Of a stretch of 64,000 nucleotides of DNA, positions 1 to 12,172 are shown in pieces. The stretch covers positions 588,170-652,169 of the forward strand of contig PTEX01000150.1 of NCBI GenBank assembly GCA_003342815.1, in the 5' to 3' direction. A program made the translations under genes and the position numbers. Numbering within the stretch: position 1 is the first letter of the stretch; every line of letters begins with the position of its first letter. This DNA comes from Eudromia elegans (lineage: Eukaryota; Chordata; Aves; Tinamiformes; Tinamidae). The notes under the pieces were generated by a model. That model had not been told where the DNA came from, ran no database searches, and saw only the letters and a program-made list of their open reading frames with translations.

Positions 1-2482
1 CTCCTTCTCTCAAGGGCTGGCTTCGAAGCAAAGCTCTGTTTCTCTCTTAATTGTCCAGTTGGAGTGTTCAGACCTCTATTTGGGCTCCCCAGAGTGAAAA
101 TGAGTTATGTCATGGACATAATGGCTTCACGCAGCCTGGCACGCTGCAAGGCAACAACTCTAAGTGCCCCAAGAAGTAGGTGCTTAAGTATTCTGTGCAC
201 TGTATAATAAGCACTCTATCTCTACTAGCTATATACTGACCTTTGGCTGCATTGGCCTAGTATTTGATCATACTTAAAAATATTTCATCCACCAGTGCAA
301 GGCCTAGCAAGATTACGGGATCTGCTCATAATGTTGTTCATGCGCAGGATCCCATGGATCCCAGCAGAACTTCTGCACACCCTTGTGAATCTAACTCCCC
401 ATCCACCTCTGTGACTAGTTGTAGTAGTTCAGTGCAGCTCTTCTCGCTGGGCTCTCCACCCGCCTGGAGAAGCCTGGCAGGCTAAGGCAGCACAGGGAGC
501 CCTTTGTACCATCGTGGTATCTCTCCTTCATTAAAGAAATTAAAATGTGGCTATTGAGGGCAGGCCTGTCTGCGAACCCTCTCACAACTCTGGCTGTTGG
601 CAAGTGTAGTTCACCTGCTCTCCCACTCTCAATATGCTTTTGTGTCTTATATCTTAGAATACATATCCTAGAGGATATATAGTGTCTTATTAGGCAGCCT
701 TTGGCCTAATAAGTTATTCAAACTTTCTATCTCTTCCATTTCTACTTGTTGTTCTGAATAATGGATAACCTTGGGTGAGAGCAAGGATCTTAGCAGAGCA
801 TACAGTCTGATTGCTTTGAGTGTAAAGCTAAAGAATTGTAGCATATTTTTTTTAAGGTTTTGTGCCACAGTTGGACATAAACCAAAGAAATGGCTCTTTA
901 TTTCAACTGATTTCCAGGCAAGGAAGTTTTATAAGGTCTGACTGGTATGGAACGTGGCCAGAGAAGTTGCTGGTCTGTCAACTCCTACCAATGGGAAGGG
1001 CATTTCTTCCTTCATATCTGTAGCTGGTTTGATCTGAGCTGCAGCCCAAAAAAGCTGGTGGATCCTCACGCCAAATGTGCAATTTGTGTTCAGCTCCCTA
1101 TTGATCCACTTGCTGAGGGCTCACAGTGTCTAATGTGTGCTTTGTTAAAGCTGGACACTAACACTTCCTCCAAGGAGCCCCAAGGAGCCGCCTATGTCCT
1201 GTGAGGGCTTCAGTTTTGTACACTGATCGATCATGGTCTGGCCAACTACTACCCACAGCCTAATCTTCAGGTTTGGATGCAGGGGAATGAAATACATCAT
1301 GGGGGGTAACGTTTACAACATTTTGTTGTCCCTCCCTCATCATAATTATCTATTAGAGATTGAGGTTTGGCATGGAAATGGCGTTGACAGTGTTGCTTAA
1401 AGGTTAAGCATCCCTAACAGTATCATTGCCCCTGTTAGGTACTTGCAATGTCATTACTCAGAGGATGTGGTTGGTTGTAAGCAGACTCTTGCAGTCTGAG
1501 CTGTGTTTATTGATCTTTGTGTAGCATTGAGTGTTTCTTTGAGCTAAGGTTATGGTGGCTGCAGGCGATTGCAATCGTTCTGCTGCCTTAGCCCAGCCTT
1601 GGCATGGACGTCATCAGAGGCTGCTGGAACAGTTGGCAAAGGACAGAAAGCAGTGTCTTCAGTACTGAGGTGATACTGCTCTCTCACTCAGCTGTGCCCA
1701 AATCGAGCAGGGGCGTAAAGGAAAACAGAAATATATATATATATAGCCAAGATGGAGGTATAGATGGTGGATGGGAAATTTGTCAAAGAAAATTCAACAG
1801 CATCAATTCCAGTAAATCTTTTTGCTTGAATTAGATTGATTAGGTCTAGGTTAGAATAAACTGTATTTGTCTCTTTAGAAAACATTTGAGATTCATTGCT
1901 ACAGGAAAAACTGCCTCTCCTCTGTCTGCATTCCTGTTGCAAGTCAGTAACAAAGTAGGCAAGACACCATTTTTTTTTGTCCTTCAGCTGGATTTTTAAA
2001 AGTACTATTCCTTCCAAATGCTTTTTTTTAAAATAGATTTTTTATTTTATTTTTTATAGATTTTTTATTTTAGATTTTTACCCTGCCACACAGGTAAATC
2101 TACTCACTCTTTTTTCCTTTTATCTAAATATTAATATGATTTTTTTTCCTGCAAGTCAAATTAAAACAAAACAGATCAGTGCTGCTTACCTTTAACAACC
2201 AAAACAAAATAGTGACTATAGGGAAATAAGACCAGAAAGATATATGGGGTAGTGCCCAACATTTTTGTGATGCACTAGCAGATCTGTATACTGAAGTTGG
2301 TTCATAAGGTGCCTTAGCAATGCACATTTGCCAAAATGCAAGAGCATTTTCTGCCTCTAAGCACAAGAGTTTTGGGGTGTTTCTGGTTGTTTCAAGAAGA
2401 GTAAGAGAAGATGGAAGAGACTTAGATTGTGTTATGTGAAGTGGTCATCTGCCTGTTACACGCTCTGTAAAAAAGTTATTTA
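1..2482. other. Intergenic DNA downstream of GJA10
   Basis: I see no gene here. The short open frames on both strands (all under 110 codons) have no recognisable domain, no splice partners and no codon bias. The stretch holds a short AT dinucleotide run near 1730-1746 and a T-rich imperfect repeat near 2017-2080. From human gene order, the next gene to the left would be expected to be BACH2, but nothing of it is visible. Confidence 0.6.
2017..2080. repeat. T/A-rich imperfect tandem repeat
   Basis: Blocks of the form TAGATTTTTTATTTTA recur two to three times with small changes. This looks like simple-sequence expansion in intergenic DNA. No function is suggested. Confidence 0.6.
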
Positions 2483-2498
2483 AGGAGCACGTGCTCCT
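2483..2498. repeat. 16-bp perfect palindrome containing an E-box
   Basis: AGGAGCACGTGCTCCT equals its own reverse complement and has the CACGTG E-box at its centre. A tandem GACAATTCT pair follows about 30 bases later. It lies about 250 bases beyond the last GJA10 coding positions. It could be a bHLH-type binding site or simply chance. Confidence 0.45.
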
Positions 2499-2746
2499 GG
2501 AAGCGTTTGTTCGTTCGTCCTCAGAGGACAATTCTGACAATTCTCATAATTTGGAGCCATCAGGACTCAAATTACTTTCAAAAAATCTAGTGGGTGGCGC
2601 TTGAATTCAAGTACTAGTTGTCGTACTGAACATACGGACGTTTAGAGCGTGTGGCCACGGAATAGAAGAGCTGCTGAAAATGACGTTCTGCAGTTTGCTG
2701 GACCTGTCATTGCGATTATCTGCTGTTCTACCCTAGATCCTCTGGT

Positions 2747-4276
2747 TTATTCGCCGAGCAGCTGCTCAGCCCAGCAGCCGCCCCGGAGCCACGGGCAGCC
2801 GAGCCAGGGAGAGCCGGGCAGGCCTGGAGAGGACGAGCTCCAGCCCCGGGCGCTGCAGCACGGCCACGTGGGGTGCCCGGCGCCGGAGCCGCCCGCGGAG
2901 CCGCGCGGTCCCGAGCGGGCGCCCCCACCGAGGGCGCGGGCGCGGCGCCGGGCNNNNNNNNNNNNNNNNNNNNNNNNNNNNNNNNNNNNNNNNNNNNNNN
3001 NNNNNNNNNNNNNNNNNNNNNNNNNNNNNNNNNNNNNNNNNNNNNNNNNNNNNNNNNNNNNNNNNNNNNNNNNNNNNNNNNNNNNNNNNNNNNNNNNNNN
3101 NNNNNNNNNNNNNNNNNNNNNNNNNNNNNNNNNNNNNNNNNNNNNNNNNNNNNNNNNNNNNNNNNNNNNNNNNNNNNNNNNNNNNNNNNNNNNNNNNNNN
3201 NNNNNNNNNNNNNNNNNNNNNNNNNNNNNNNNNNNNNNNNNNNNNNNNNNNNNNNNNNNNNNNNNNNNNNNNNNNNNNNNNNNNNNNNNNNNNNNNNNNN
3301 NNNNNNNNNNNNNNNNNNNNNNNNNNNNNNNNNNNNNNNNNNNNNNNNNNNNNNNNNNNNNNNNNNNNNNNNNNNNNNNNNNNNNNNNNNNNNNNNNNNN
3401 NNNNNNNNNNNNNNNNNNNNNNNNNNNNNNNNNNNNNNNNNNNNNNNNNNNNNNNNNNNNNNNNNNNNNNNNNNNNGGGGGCCGCGCCGAGCTCCGCTGG
3501 CCGCTGCCCGGGCTCGCCTCGTCCTCGGCCGCCCGGCGGGCCCGCCCCGCCAGCGACTTCTTCAGCCTCTTGATGCCCAGGTGGGCGATCTCCAGCACGT
3601 TGAGGAGGAGCGAGACGGCGGCGATGCTGTTCATGAAGACCATGAAGATGGTCTTCTCTGTGGGTCGGGACACAAAACAATCCACCGTGTTAGGGCAAGG
3701 GGGACGAGTGCACTTGTAAAGGGGCGACATGTGAAAGCCATACAAAAGATACTGACCTATCATAAAGCCCACCTCGACCACTGACCGGGTCACGATATGC
3801 AGGACGTAGGTGCGCAGCAGGGACCCTCTCAGGGGGGCCTTATTCACTTTCTTCTGCTCCTCAAGCTTCCGCAGTTCCCTCTCCACTCTCCTGTATTCCT
3901 CATGCAGGGGCTCCAGGTCTTCCAGCTGGGCCCTCAGCTGGGCCTTTTTCTTCTGTCGCTCCTTCTCGAGAGCCCTTAGCCTGTAGAGCGCGTGGCACAT
4001 GTAAACGAGAGACGGAGAGGAGACGAAAATGATCTGCAGCACCCAGTATCTGATCAGAGAGATGGGGAAGGCCTTGTCGTAGCAGATGTTGCTGCAGCCG
4101 GGCTGCTCTGTGTTGCAGATGAACTCAGACTGCTCGTCGTCCCAGACGTCCTCAGCAGCCACTCCCAGCACCAGCATGCGGAATATGAACAGGATCGTGA
4201 GCCAGATCTTGCCAACGATGGTGGAGTGGATGTGCACTTCTTCAAGGATGCTGCCCAACAAATTCCAGTCCCCCAT
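2747..4276 (-). CDS. GJA10: Connexin, gap junction alpha-10 (Cx62/Cx57 type); C-terminal tail interrupted by assembly gap
   Basis: This encodes a gap-junction hemichannel subunit of the plasma membrane. Starting from the conserved MGDW at 4276, 266 codons are readable before the gap. They hold four membrane segments (about residues 23-43, 76-97, 160-183, 209-232). The first extracellular loop has CX6CX3C (C54, C61, C65) and the second has CX4CX5C (C189, C194, C200). The cytoplasmic loop (about 101-147) is very charged and likely helical. The start has A at -3 and G at +4; the upstream in-frame residues lack connexin character and were left out. A possible acceptor (TTCCAG) lies about 16 bases before the ATG, as in connexins with a separate 5' non-coding exon. 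The family member is chosen from the loop sequence, alpha-type features and the CASP8AP2/MDN1 neighbourhood. Ns at 2954-3476 make the reading frame beyond unknowable; 2747 is the stop only if the gap length is exact. Confidence 0.85.
   Translation of the reverse strand: MGDWNLLGSILEEVHIHSTIVGKIWLTILFIFRMLVLGVAAEDVWDDEQSEFICNTEQPGCSNICYDKAFPISLIRYWVLQIIFVSSPSLVYMCHALYRLRALEKERQKKKAQLRAQLEDLEPLHEEYRRVERELRKLEEQKKVNKAPLRGSLLRTYVLHIVTRSVVEVGFMIGQYLLYGFHMSPLYKCTRPPCPNTVDCFVSRPTEKTIFMVFMNSIAAVSLLLNVLEIAHLGIKRLKKSLAGRARRAAEDEASPGSGQRSSARPXXXXXXXXXXXXXXXXXXXXXXXXXXXXXXXXXXXXXXXXXXXXXXXXXXXXXXXXXXXXXXXXXXXXXXXXXXXXXXXXXXXXXXXXXXXXXXXXXXXXXXXXXXXXXXXXXXXXXXXXXXXXXXXXXXXXXXXXXXXXXXXXXXXXXXXXXXXXXXXXXXXXXXXXXXXXXXXARRRARALGGGARSGPRGSAGGSGAGHPTWPCCSARGWSSSSPGLPGSPWLGCPWLRGGCWAEQLLGE
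2954..3476. other. GJA10: Assembly gap (523 N) inside the GJA10 tail
   Basis: The run of N is flanked on both sides by sequence of extreme GC content, which is the usual cause of such gaps. It removes roughly 174 codons of the cytoplasmic tail. The length need not be exact, so no frame can be carried across it with certainty. Confidence 0.99.
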
Positions 4277-4451
4277 GGTCAGAGATTCATATCTGGAACA
4301 TAAACCTCTCATTTATGTGTTCCCTTAGGAAATGGCCCCACTATTTCTTTTTAATAATGATGTTTCTTTTATATTCTTATACTACAAGCTCTCTTAGAAG
4401 TTCATTGCTATTTTCCATTTAATGGGATATTAATTGCACACGCACATTAAC
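4277..4451. other. GJA10 upstream flank, no gene seen
   Basis: This short AT-rich stretch lies between the GJA10 start codon and a CR1 element. Read on the minus strand, TTATGTTCCAG at about 4293-4303 could be the acceptor for the coding exon. I did not find a convincing upstream non-coding exon. Confidence 0.4.
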
Positions 4452-5321
4452 TCACAGAATCACAGACTCACGAATGGTTGAGGTTGTCAGGGACTTCTAG
4501 AGATCATCTAGTCCAACCTCCTGCTCCAGCAGGGAACACTAGAGCAGGGGGCACAGGGTGGCATCCAGGCGGGTTTTGAAGATCTCCAGAGAAGGAGACT
4601 CCACAGCCTCTCTGGGCAGCCTGTGCCAGGGCTCCGTCACCCTCATGGTAAAGAAGTTCTGCCTCACATGGAGATGAAACGTTCTGTTTTAGTTTAGAAA
4701 CCATTGTCCCTTGTCCTATCACCAGCCACTACTGAGAACGGTCCTTGCTGCAATCATTCCTCAGGAATTTGTACACATTGATTAGATCTCCTCTCATCCT
4801 TCTCTTCTGTAGGCTAAACAGGCCCAGCTCGTTTAATCTTTCCTCATACGTTACGTGCTCCAGTCCCTTAATCATCTTTGTCACTTGTCGCTGGACTCCC
4901 TCTAGGAGCTCCACATCCCTCTTGTACTGAGGAGCTCAGAACTGCACCCAATAATCCAGGTGTGGCCTCACCATTGCTGAGCAGAGGGGCAGGATGCCCC
5001 CTTTGACCTGCTGGCAACGCTCCTCCTGATGCAGCCAGGATCCCATTGGCCTTCTTGGCCATGAGGGCACATTGCTGCCTCATGGTTAACGTTGTCAACC
5101 AAGACTCCCAAATCCCTCTCCGTGGAGCTGCTTTCCAGCAGGTCAGGCCTTAATCTGTCCTGGTGCCTGGGGTTATTCCTGCCCAGGTGCAGGACCCTGC
5201 GCTAGTCCTTGTTGAACCTCATGAGGTTCCTCTCTGCTCAACTCTCCATCCTGTCCAGGCTCCTCTGGATGGCAGCACATCCCTCTGGAGTGTCGGCCAC
5301 TCCACCCAGTTTGGTGTCAGA
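4452..5321 (-). mobile_element. CR1 LINE fragment, 5'-truncated
   Basis: Read on the minus strand this is the 3' portion of a CR1 retrotransposon. It ends at the left with CR1 octamer-like repeats (TCACAGAATCACAGA on the plus strand). The minus strand carries pieces of the C-terminal reverse-transcriptase region in more than one frame, such as the block around [19 protein letters not shown] at 4729-4914. Frames are broken, so the copy is dead. The right edge, near GTTTGGTGTCAG at about 5310-5321, is where similarity stops. Confidence 0.9.
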
Positions 5322-8300
5322 TGGACTTATAACTGATGGATGCAAATGTGAAATACATGTTTTGAACTTGGAGAGACTGATTTCAGCTATAAGGCATAGT
5401 ACTACTTAACTATCTATAGCTTAACAGTACCTTCTTCTCACTGGGCAAGAAGGTTTTTTTTCTTTTCTTTTTTTTTCTTTTCTTTTCACTTTCAAATCTC
5501 TTGCTGACTGCCATTTAATTCTATACACACTCTAATGTAGTGTCTGTGACTTTGCCCTGTCTTTGAGTATAGCACAGCTAGAATAAGCTAGAACTCTCAT
5601 GGCCTTTTTTTTTTTGTGAGACAGTTTCAAGATGTGTCATGGACAGTTTTTCATTATGTACCTTTTTAGTACCATCCATCCAGTATCTTGCCCTCTACCA
5701 GGGTACATATGAACAGGTTTCTCACTTGGAATCCAAAACTATGAATACATAACTAATTTTCATATAATTCACCATACCTGTATGAATAGTCTCAGTTCTT
5801 GGGCATTCATATCCTAAGAGTGCTTGTAGGAACAGCATTTTGAATTTTATTAATTTATTCATTTGAAGTCTTTCTGAAGTCACCAAGAATTTGGCTAAAT
5901 TATACATTTCAACACAAAAATAATAGGGAACACACAAGGGAGCAGTACAAAGATTTTTAGCTGTAGGAGATGACCTGATTTGCTACCTCTCACCGAGAAG
6001 TTTTGATTCATCATCAAGTTGATCTTCGTTCTGCTGCAAGATACTTGATTTCCGTGGTACCTCCAAACCACTCTGGAAACTACTCAAGAGCTTCAGATAA
6101 TCTGGGAAATTGAACTCTAAGGTATTTTTGTGTGCTTACCTATAAGAGCACAGTAAATCACGTTGTGCCCCTAGATTTTTCTCTGCTACTATGATAATAA
6201 AATGCTGGAAGCAGCTTGAATCGTATCTATGTGGGAGTCCCAGTTATTTTTTTAATATCATTGCGCTTTTAGTAAGTCCAAAATTCCACTAAGCAGCAAC
6301 TCTTTCTAAAGTGCCAGTTCTAAGCTTTTTAAGAGAAGTTGTTGCAGTGTCCGTAATCTTGAACAACTTAAATTGATGGTACAGCTGAGGGATATCAGCG
6401 CTGTCCGTATATCTTGTCTGCGGTTTGTGATACGATACCACACAGCGGGATTCTGCTTGGAGGCTGCCCTGGCCACACCACAAGTAAAGGTTTTCAACTG
6501 GAGCCAACAGTGCAGTCATTCTCAGCATAGGTGCCCTGTAATACTTCTTTTTTTTTTTTTTTTTTTCCTGAAAAATGGAATCTTCACAATAAACTTCCCT
6601 TTTGCTCAAGGACTTTGTTCCAGAATCCCAACTATTCTAGCAATTTCTTAGCTTCTATGATGCATCTGGAACACTGCCAAATATTCTCTCTATCTTTATA
6701 TGGATTTCATTCAGGGTACACATTGTTTTTTGCAGCTTCACAGGTTGAATGAGTATAAAATGTTCATGTGTCAAAAGGTTTGCTAGAAAAGGCTGCACCT
6801 GCAGCTAATAACGTTGGGCCTGCATTCCAGGGCTTGCAGGCGCGGACACAGAACCAGGTGTAGCTAAAGCATTCCATGCTCGCTGGAGCAGCGGGAGAGC
6901 TTCACGCGGAGCAGCCTTGGAGACCCAAGGCTGGGTCTCCTCGAGAGGCCGAGGCTGGGGCTGCCTCTTGTCGGTTGCTGTGTCTCCCCAGGCCTGCGAG
7001 GAGCCTGACCGACAGCCACGCAGGGCACTTACGCAAAGGAGCCCGGGCTGTGTCTGCTCCTCATGACTGGCTGATCCCTCGCTGTGACTGATGGGTGCGG
7101 GGAAAAAGCCCAAATGAGATGCTAAAGTATAAACGCAGGAATAAAAGGGAAATGAGACCTCCTTTTCATCCCAAGGTTGGAAAGACAGCATCTAATGTTA
7201 GGAATTATCCTTTTTGGATGGCAGGTTAGTCTGTCCACTGAGGGCAAATGAGGACAAGAGGGGTATAAACACATTGTTCTGAATTGGCAGAAGGGTTTAG
7301 TAGGAGGGCTCAGTATTAAAACAATTCTGCCCTGAGCCAATAGGGCAGAGGAATTTCCAGAGCGGCATAATCCACTCTTTAAATGAGTTTATTCTACTAG
7401 GGCGCGTCCCTTCAAATCTGCACCGGCATGAATATTTATATTTAGAAAGCACTCTAGAAACTAAAAAGAAAGTCTACATCTATGCATAGATTCAAGGAAA
7501 TGAGGGAAAAAAAATGCTTGCAAATTTGCTATAGTAACACACTTGCGATAGTAATTTTCCACATTTCTTTTTCCTCTGGGCCAATTTTGTGATCTGTGCA
7601 ACAGTAATCTCAGACATCGGTGATACTATTAATTCTAGTCTGACAAAATTCACAGTTTCTAGTATAGATTGTGACGTTTCTTTTTACACTGACTACTTCT
7701 GTGTCTGAATAGTGCTGTATATTATTTTAAACCTTAAAAATCCATGAACACAATCTGCTGGAAGAAGTTTCCTTATTTTTTTTGTTTTTGCTAATTTTTT
7801 GTTTCTTTTAAACAAATTTTTTAAAGAAAATTTCTTTTAAAATTTGCCTGATCCTTTTCCACAGTTCAAATCAGTTCTATATAAAATATGAACTGGCATC
7901 CAATGGCCAAAATCAAAAGATGGGACATAATATGAAACATCTTTTTTTGTCCTGCAGCCTCTTCACTTGAAAAACGATGCTGATATATTAATTTGTTGTT
8001 CTGAGAATTCCTAATCTGATAACCCCTGCAAACTAGCTCAGTTGTCCCAATTGATTGTAATTATTACAAGGAAATCAGTCATAACCTATAAATAAATCAT
8101 TTAAAAGATGCCGTTTTCAAAAAGTTATAGCTTTGCTTAAAGATATTTCTTTTTAAAAAGAGCAAATGTCAAGACACAAGTGCTTCAAGTCTGATGTTTA
8201 TCTACCCATTCCTATACTTCCCTAGGAAGGTATTTTTTCCTGCCACTTACCTTCTGAGAAAGCCCTTGGTTAGTCTCTCCTAGAGCATTGCAGCAGGATC

Positions 8301-9345
8301 ATAGCGCGGCTGAAAACTTCCTTTAAAAATGCTAGTTGTTTGGGTTGTATTTCTTCCTTTCCTTCTTTCTTTCTAAGAGGCAGAGCATAGACGTGGCACG
8401 CCGGGCGGGCTTCGCCGTTCGTCGTCTCTGGCTGCGGGATCACTCAGTCTAAACTGTACGTGCGGAGTTTGCAATTAGCAGATGATAGGATGGGGCCTCC
8501 AGCCAAAATTGTCATGCAATCGTTTCAGTCAGCGGCTCTAGCGGAGCCATTCCCTCAAGGCGCGGCCTCACCGCCAATAGGTTATAATATCCCTGTCTGC
8601 TGTTTTACCCAGTTCTTTAGATACCAGGTGTTCACTCAGGTCCTCAGTAAAGACGTATTGTGTAAAATGGGTAAATAACCACTTTTTACAGTGTTTACAT
8701 TTTCTTTACATTCCATTAGTTTCGCTCTGAGTCAATGCCGAGGGATCGATCGGTCATGTCCGATTTCATAGTCTGTTGCCTGGTGAGTTAATTTAGGATG
8801 TGCTAGGCCGAGTCTTTGCAAATGGAGGCCAGAGCAACCGAGACTCAAGTCTTCAGCTAGAAACAGGGGCTTTGGACATGGCCACCCTTCCTTGGCTGAG
8901 GGAGGACGCTGCCCCCTCGAGGACTGTGCGAAGTTCGTGTCTCTGACCATGAGAGATGAGATCTAGAAAAGAGGCAAATTCCCTTAGTGGGACCAGAGGA
9001 AAAATCAGAGCCACTGGATCAGAGGTGCTGCCACTAAAAGCATTGCCTGCTTAACCCCAGCCAGGTCTAAACCGGGTGGCCTAAATTAAATTCCTGAATG
9101 CCTAAAGGGAAGCAGCACTTTCCTTTTGATCGTTAAGTGCTACAGGTGTCTGGCAGATCTTTTTATCCAGTATATCCATAAGCGCTTCAGTTTAGTGTGC
9201 CTTCTACACCGACTGTGATTCAGAGGTTCCTTCCTCTAGGTCTTAGGAGGTTAAGAGGTATTGGAATTGGGAGGCGGTGTTTGGGGAGCTACGTAGCCCA
9301 TGGGATGAAATATCCCATCTTCATTTCTCTGGCTCCTGAACTCTC
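5322..9345. other. Intergenic DNA between two CR1 copies
   Basis: No gene is recognised. The stretch holds a T/C-rich run near 5454-5490, a 19-base T run at 6548-6566, and moderately GC-rich patches near 6830-7090 and 8380-8450. The patches stand out from AT-rich surroundings and could belong to an upstream GJA10 exon or promoter, but no splice or coding signal proves it. The 128-codon minus-strand frame at 6805-7191 shows no domain. Confidence 0.45.
6548..6566. repeat. Poly-T run
   Basis: Nineteen consecutive T occur in intergenic sequence. On the minus strand this is a poly-A run. I see no retrocopy attached to it. Confidence 0.8.
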
Positions 9346-10186
9346 ACACTTGGATTCATAGAATCATAATGGCTGGAAAGACCTTCCATATCAAGTCCAA
9401 CCATAAGCCCTTCAACATCATGCCTGCTAAACCATGTCCCCAAGTGTGCCTCACCTGTATGTTTCTTGAACATTGTCAGAGACGGTGAATCCACCACTTC
9501 CCAAGGCAGCCTGTTCCAAGGCTTGACTGCTCTTTCTGTGTAGAAATTCTTCCTAATGTTTAATCTGAACCTCTCCTGGAACAACTTGAGGCCATTTCCC
9601 CTTGTCCTGTCTGTAGTTTTCCCAGAGAAGAGACCAACGGCCCCCTCACCGCAACCTCCCTTCAGGTAGCTGTCGAGAGCGATAAGGTCTTGCCTGAGCC
9701 TTCTCCTCCCCACACTAGACAAACCCCGGCTCCCTCCGCTGCTCCTCGTAAGGCCTGTGCTCTTCACCAACTTCATTGCCCTCCTTTGGACATGCTCCAG
9801 CACCTCAATATCCTTCTTGCAGTGAAGGGCCCAAAACCAAACACAGTATTCGAGATGCAGCCTCCCCACTGCCGAGTACAGGGAAACTATCACTTCCCTG
9901 GTCCTGCTGCCTACACTGTTCCTGATACAGGCCTGGAGGCCATTTGCTTTCTTGGCCCCCTGGGCCCACTGCTGGCTCATGCTCAGCCCGTCTGTTGACC
10001 AGCACCCCCAGATCTTTTTCCGCCACTCAGCTCTCCAGCCACTCTGTCCAAGCCTGTAGAGCTGCAGGGAGGTGTTATGGCCAAAGTGCAGGGCCTGGCA
10101 CTTGGCTTTATTGAACCTCATACAATTGGCCTCAGCTCATCCATCCAGCTTGTCCAAATCCCTCTGCAGAGCCTTCCTACTCTCAA
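9346..10186 (-). mobile_element. CR1 LINE fragment with a long open frame
   Basis: This is the CR1 3' region in minus orientation, with the 3' octamers (TTCATAGAATCATAAT) at its left edge. A minus-strand frame of 266 codons (9321-10121) runs from the end of the reverse transcriptase domain towards the 3' end. It contains the family-typical blocks [21 protein letters not shown] and RTRGNGLKL. Compared with the usual CR1 wording it has many substitutions, and the catalytic half is missing. It is therefore a truncated fossil whose frame happens to be mostly open. Similarity fades near 10186. Confidence 0.88.
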
Positions 10187-11330
10187 GCGCTTTCCCTTCC
10201 GACACTTTCCTGCATCTCTTGTTGGCTCATGAGGTTCGGCTGCTGCCCTACATGTTCCTGCAAGGTGCCCCTGGCCTTCACTATTCAAGCGAAGGACAAT
10301 CTTCGGTCTTGCAAGGTGTGTCACTGATTCCCAATTCCTCCCTAAAGATATCTCCATTAACCAGCAGCCAAAAGACATTTCTGCTGCCTCTTTTTCTCTT
10401 TAATATACCCCAAGCTAGCAATACTTCTTTATGGTTTTCTCAGATTTATGTATCAGTGCATCTTTTTAGCATAAGCTATACTGGTCTCTCTTTTAAAGCC
10501 ATGTTTGAATAAGTGTTCAGTGCTTTTTCTTGCAGTAAATGAGCTGCAGGCTCTTCTCTAGCTTCTGTATTATGCAGAAGACACATGATATAGGGATGTG
10601 TTTCAAATGTTTCAGGGAGGAAGAGTGTGGTGAATGACTGCACGGACCCCAGTGTGTCTTGATCAGAATCAGGATTGCTTTAGTTCTCAAGTGAAGGCCT
10701 TATATACTAACACAATCTCCTATAGCCAGCTAGCTTTTGGATTCATGGCCTTGCGGATGCCAGTAATCAGCTGGCCCCATGCCGTACCCAGCTAACTCTA
10801 TAGTAAGTTTCGCTTGAGAACAGCAAAGGGAGGAACAGCATCCCCTGGTCCTTCAAGGCTGTGGGCAGCGCTGCTCTGTCTCGAGCTATACCGTCTCCCA
10901 CAGAACATTTGGGCTCACTGCTCCTGATACACACGCTGATATCCATCCAAGCCTCCTAGGCCTTCCTCATCCACGTGCTCACACTCTCTCTCTCTGTGAC
11001 ACAGTGCAGTCCCATTTGCCATATATTGGCATTTCACTGGTAACAAGTGTTTTCTTCATGAAGTCTTCAAGGTTTTATCTTGTTGGTTCAGTTGCCTTGC
11101 AGCCTTGACCCAGGCTTGGGAGCCCTACGCTGCCTCCCCGGGTGTTCCTCAGGAGCCCTCTCCTTGGCTCCGTCCAGTGCAGAGACCCTCAAAAGGGAGC
11201 AGGGGCTGCATCTGCTGGGATTTATTCATCCCGCTGGATGGACAGGCCTCTTCTCGGACCGCAGCAGCAGCTTGTCCTTGGATTAGCATGTTCCTGTAGG
11301 ACTGTCACAACTCCCTTCTGGACGCACTCC
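10187..11330. other. Intergenic DNA, no gene seen
   Basis: Unannotated sequence between CR1 pieces. Open frames in both strands are short and mutually overlapping. There are no splice-linked coding blocks and no RNA gene signature. Confidence 0.45.
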
Positions 11331-11424
11331 TGGTCGATGCGCTCCAGGTGAGCCTGCCCATGCAGAGGGGATGGACTAGACCTCCTCCAAAGGTCCCTTT
11401 CAGCCTCAGCTGTTCTGTGATTCC
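11331..11424 (+). mobile_element. Short CR1 3'-end fragment
   Basis: On the plus strand the text around GATGGACTAGACCTCCTCC, then AGGTCCCTTTCAGCCTC and TTCTGTGATTCC, is the typical CR1 tail ending in an octamer-like repeat. Only about 90 bases are clear. The sequence just upstream (11080-11330) may be a more diverged part of the same copy. Confidence 0.7.
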
Positions 11425-12059
11425 CGCACTGTCCCCTTCACCAGGCAGCAGCAGCAGCCCCACAGGCTGGCAGTGCCCCTCGGCCCCCAGAGTAACAGCT
11501 GCTTTATGGGCTTGGTCTTCTGGGGCCAGGGAGGGTAACAACAGGCTGCTGGCTACCTAGGGCAGCTTCCTCAATACATACAGCAAAACCTGGCTCTGAA
11601 TACACTTTTTATAGCACCAGAGATTTTGATATCCTCACATCAGGGAGGCATAAATTGAGAATCAGAATATATATATATAAAATTTTCTTGTAATGCAGAC
11701 ATTAGAGTCTGAAGTTGAAAATATCAGCTAATGCCTATTTTGCTACAGCAAAGCATTACTAAGTGCTTAACTTACTCCTCCTGTGGCTTCCCTTCTGGTA
11801 ACAAGCCGGGTGAGTGACCTCCTGCCAGCTCTCGGAAGCAGCACAGCTCACAGCTGGACTCTCAGCCCCACAGCAGGCTTCCTTGCTGGCCAGGTACTTC
11901 TATACCTATTTTATTTCATATATTACCTACCTTTTGTGACTCAGATGGGTTTGCTTGTGGTGGCACAGCACATGCTTTTTACCTATGATCAGGGAGGAGG
12001 TGCCAGCTACCCCTGGCCTTTTGCTCACCTTTCATTCAGTTGCTGAACTGCCTCTTGAT

Positions 12060-12090
<31 letters not shown>

Positions 12091-12172
12091 CCTAAGAAGG
12101 CCAGGAAGTCCTTGGGAGCATTTCTTGGTATGCTTCGGTAGTGCAGCCTCGCTTCACCTACAGAAGTACATC
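11425..12172. other. Intergenic DNA with a 29-base poly-T run
   Basis: No gene is recognised. The stretch contains a short AT-dinucleotide run near 11669-11680 and, at 12062-12090, 29 consecutive T. Confidence 0.5.

Noticed and set aside
4277..4312. 12-residue N-terminal extension of the connexin
   Set aside because: Connexins begin at the MGDW-type methionine. A likely splice acceptor falls inside the extension.
6805..7191. 128-codon minus-strand open frame
   Set aside because: No domain, no splice signals, and composition follows the local GC patch.
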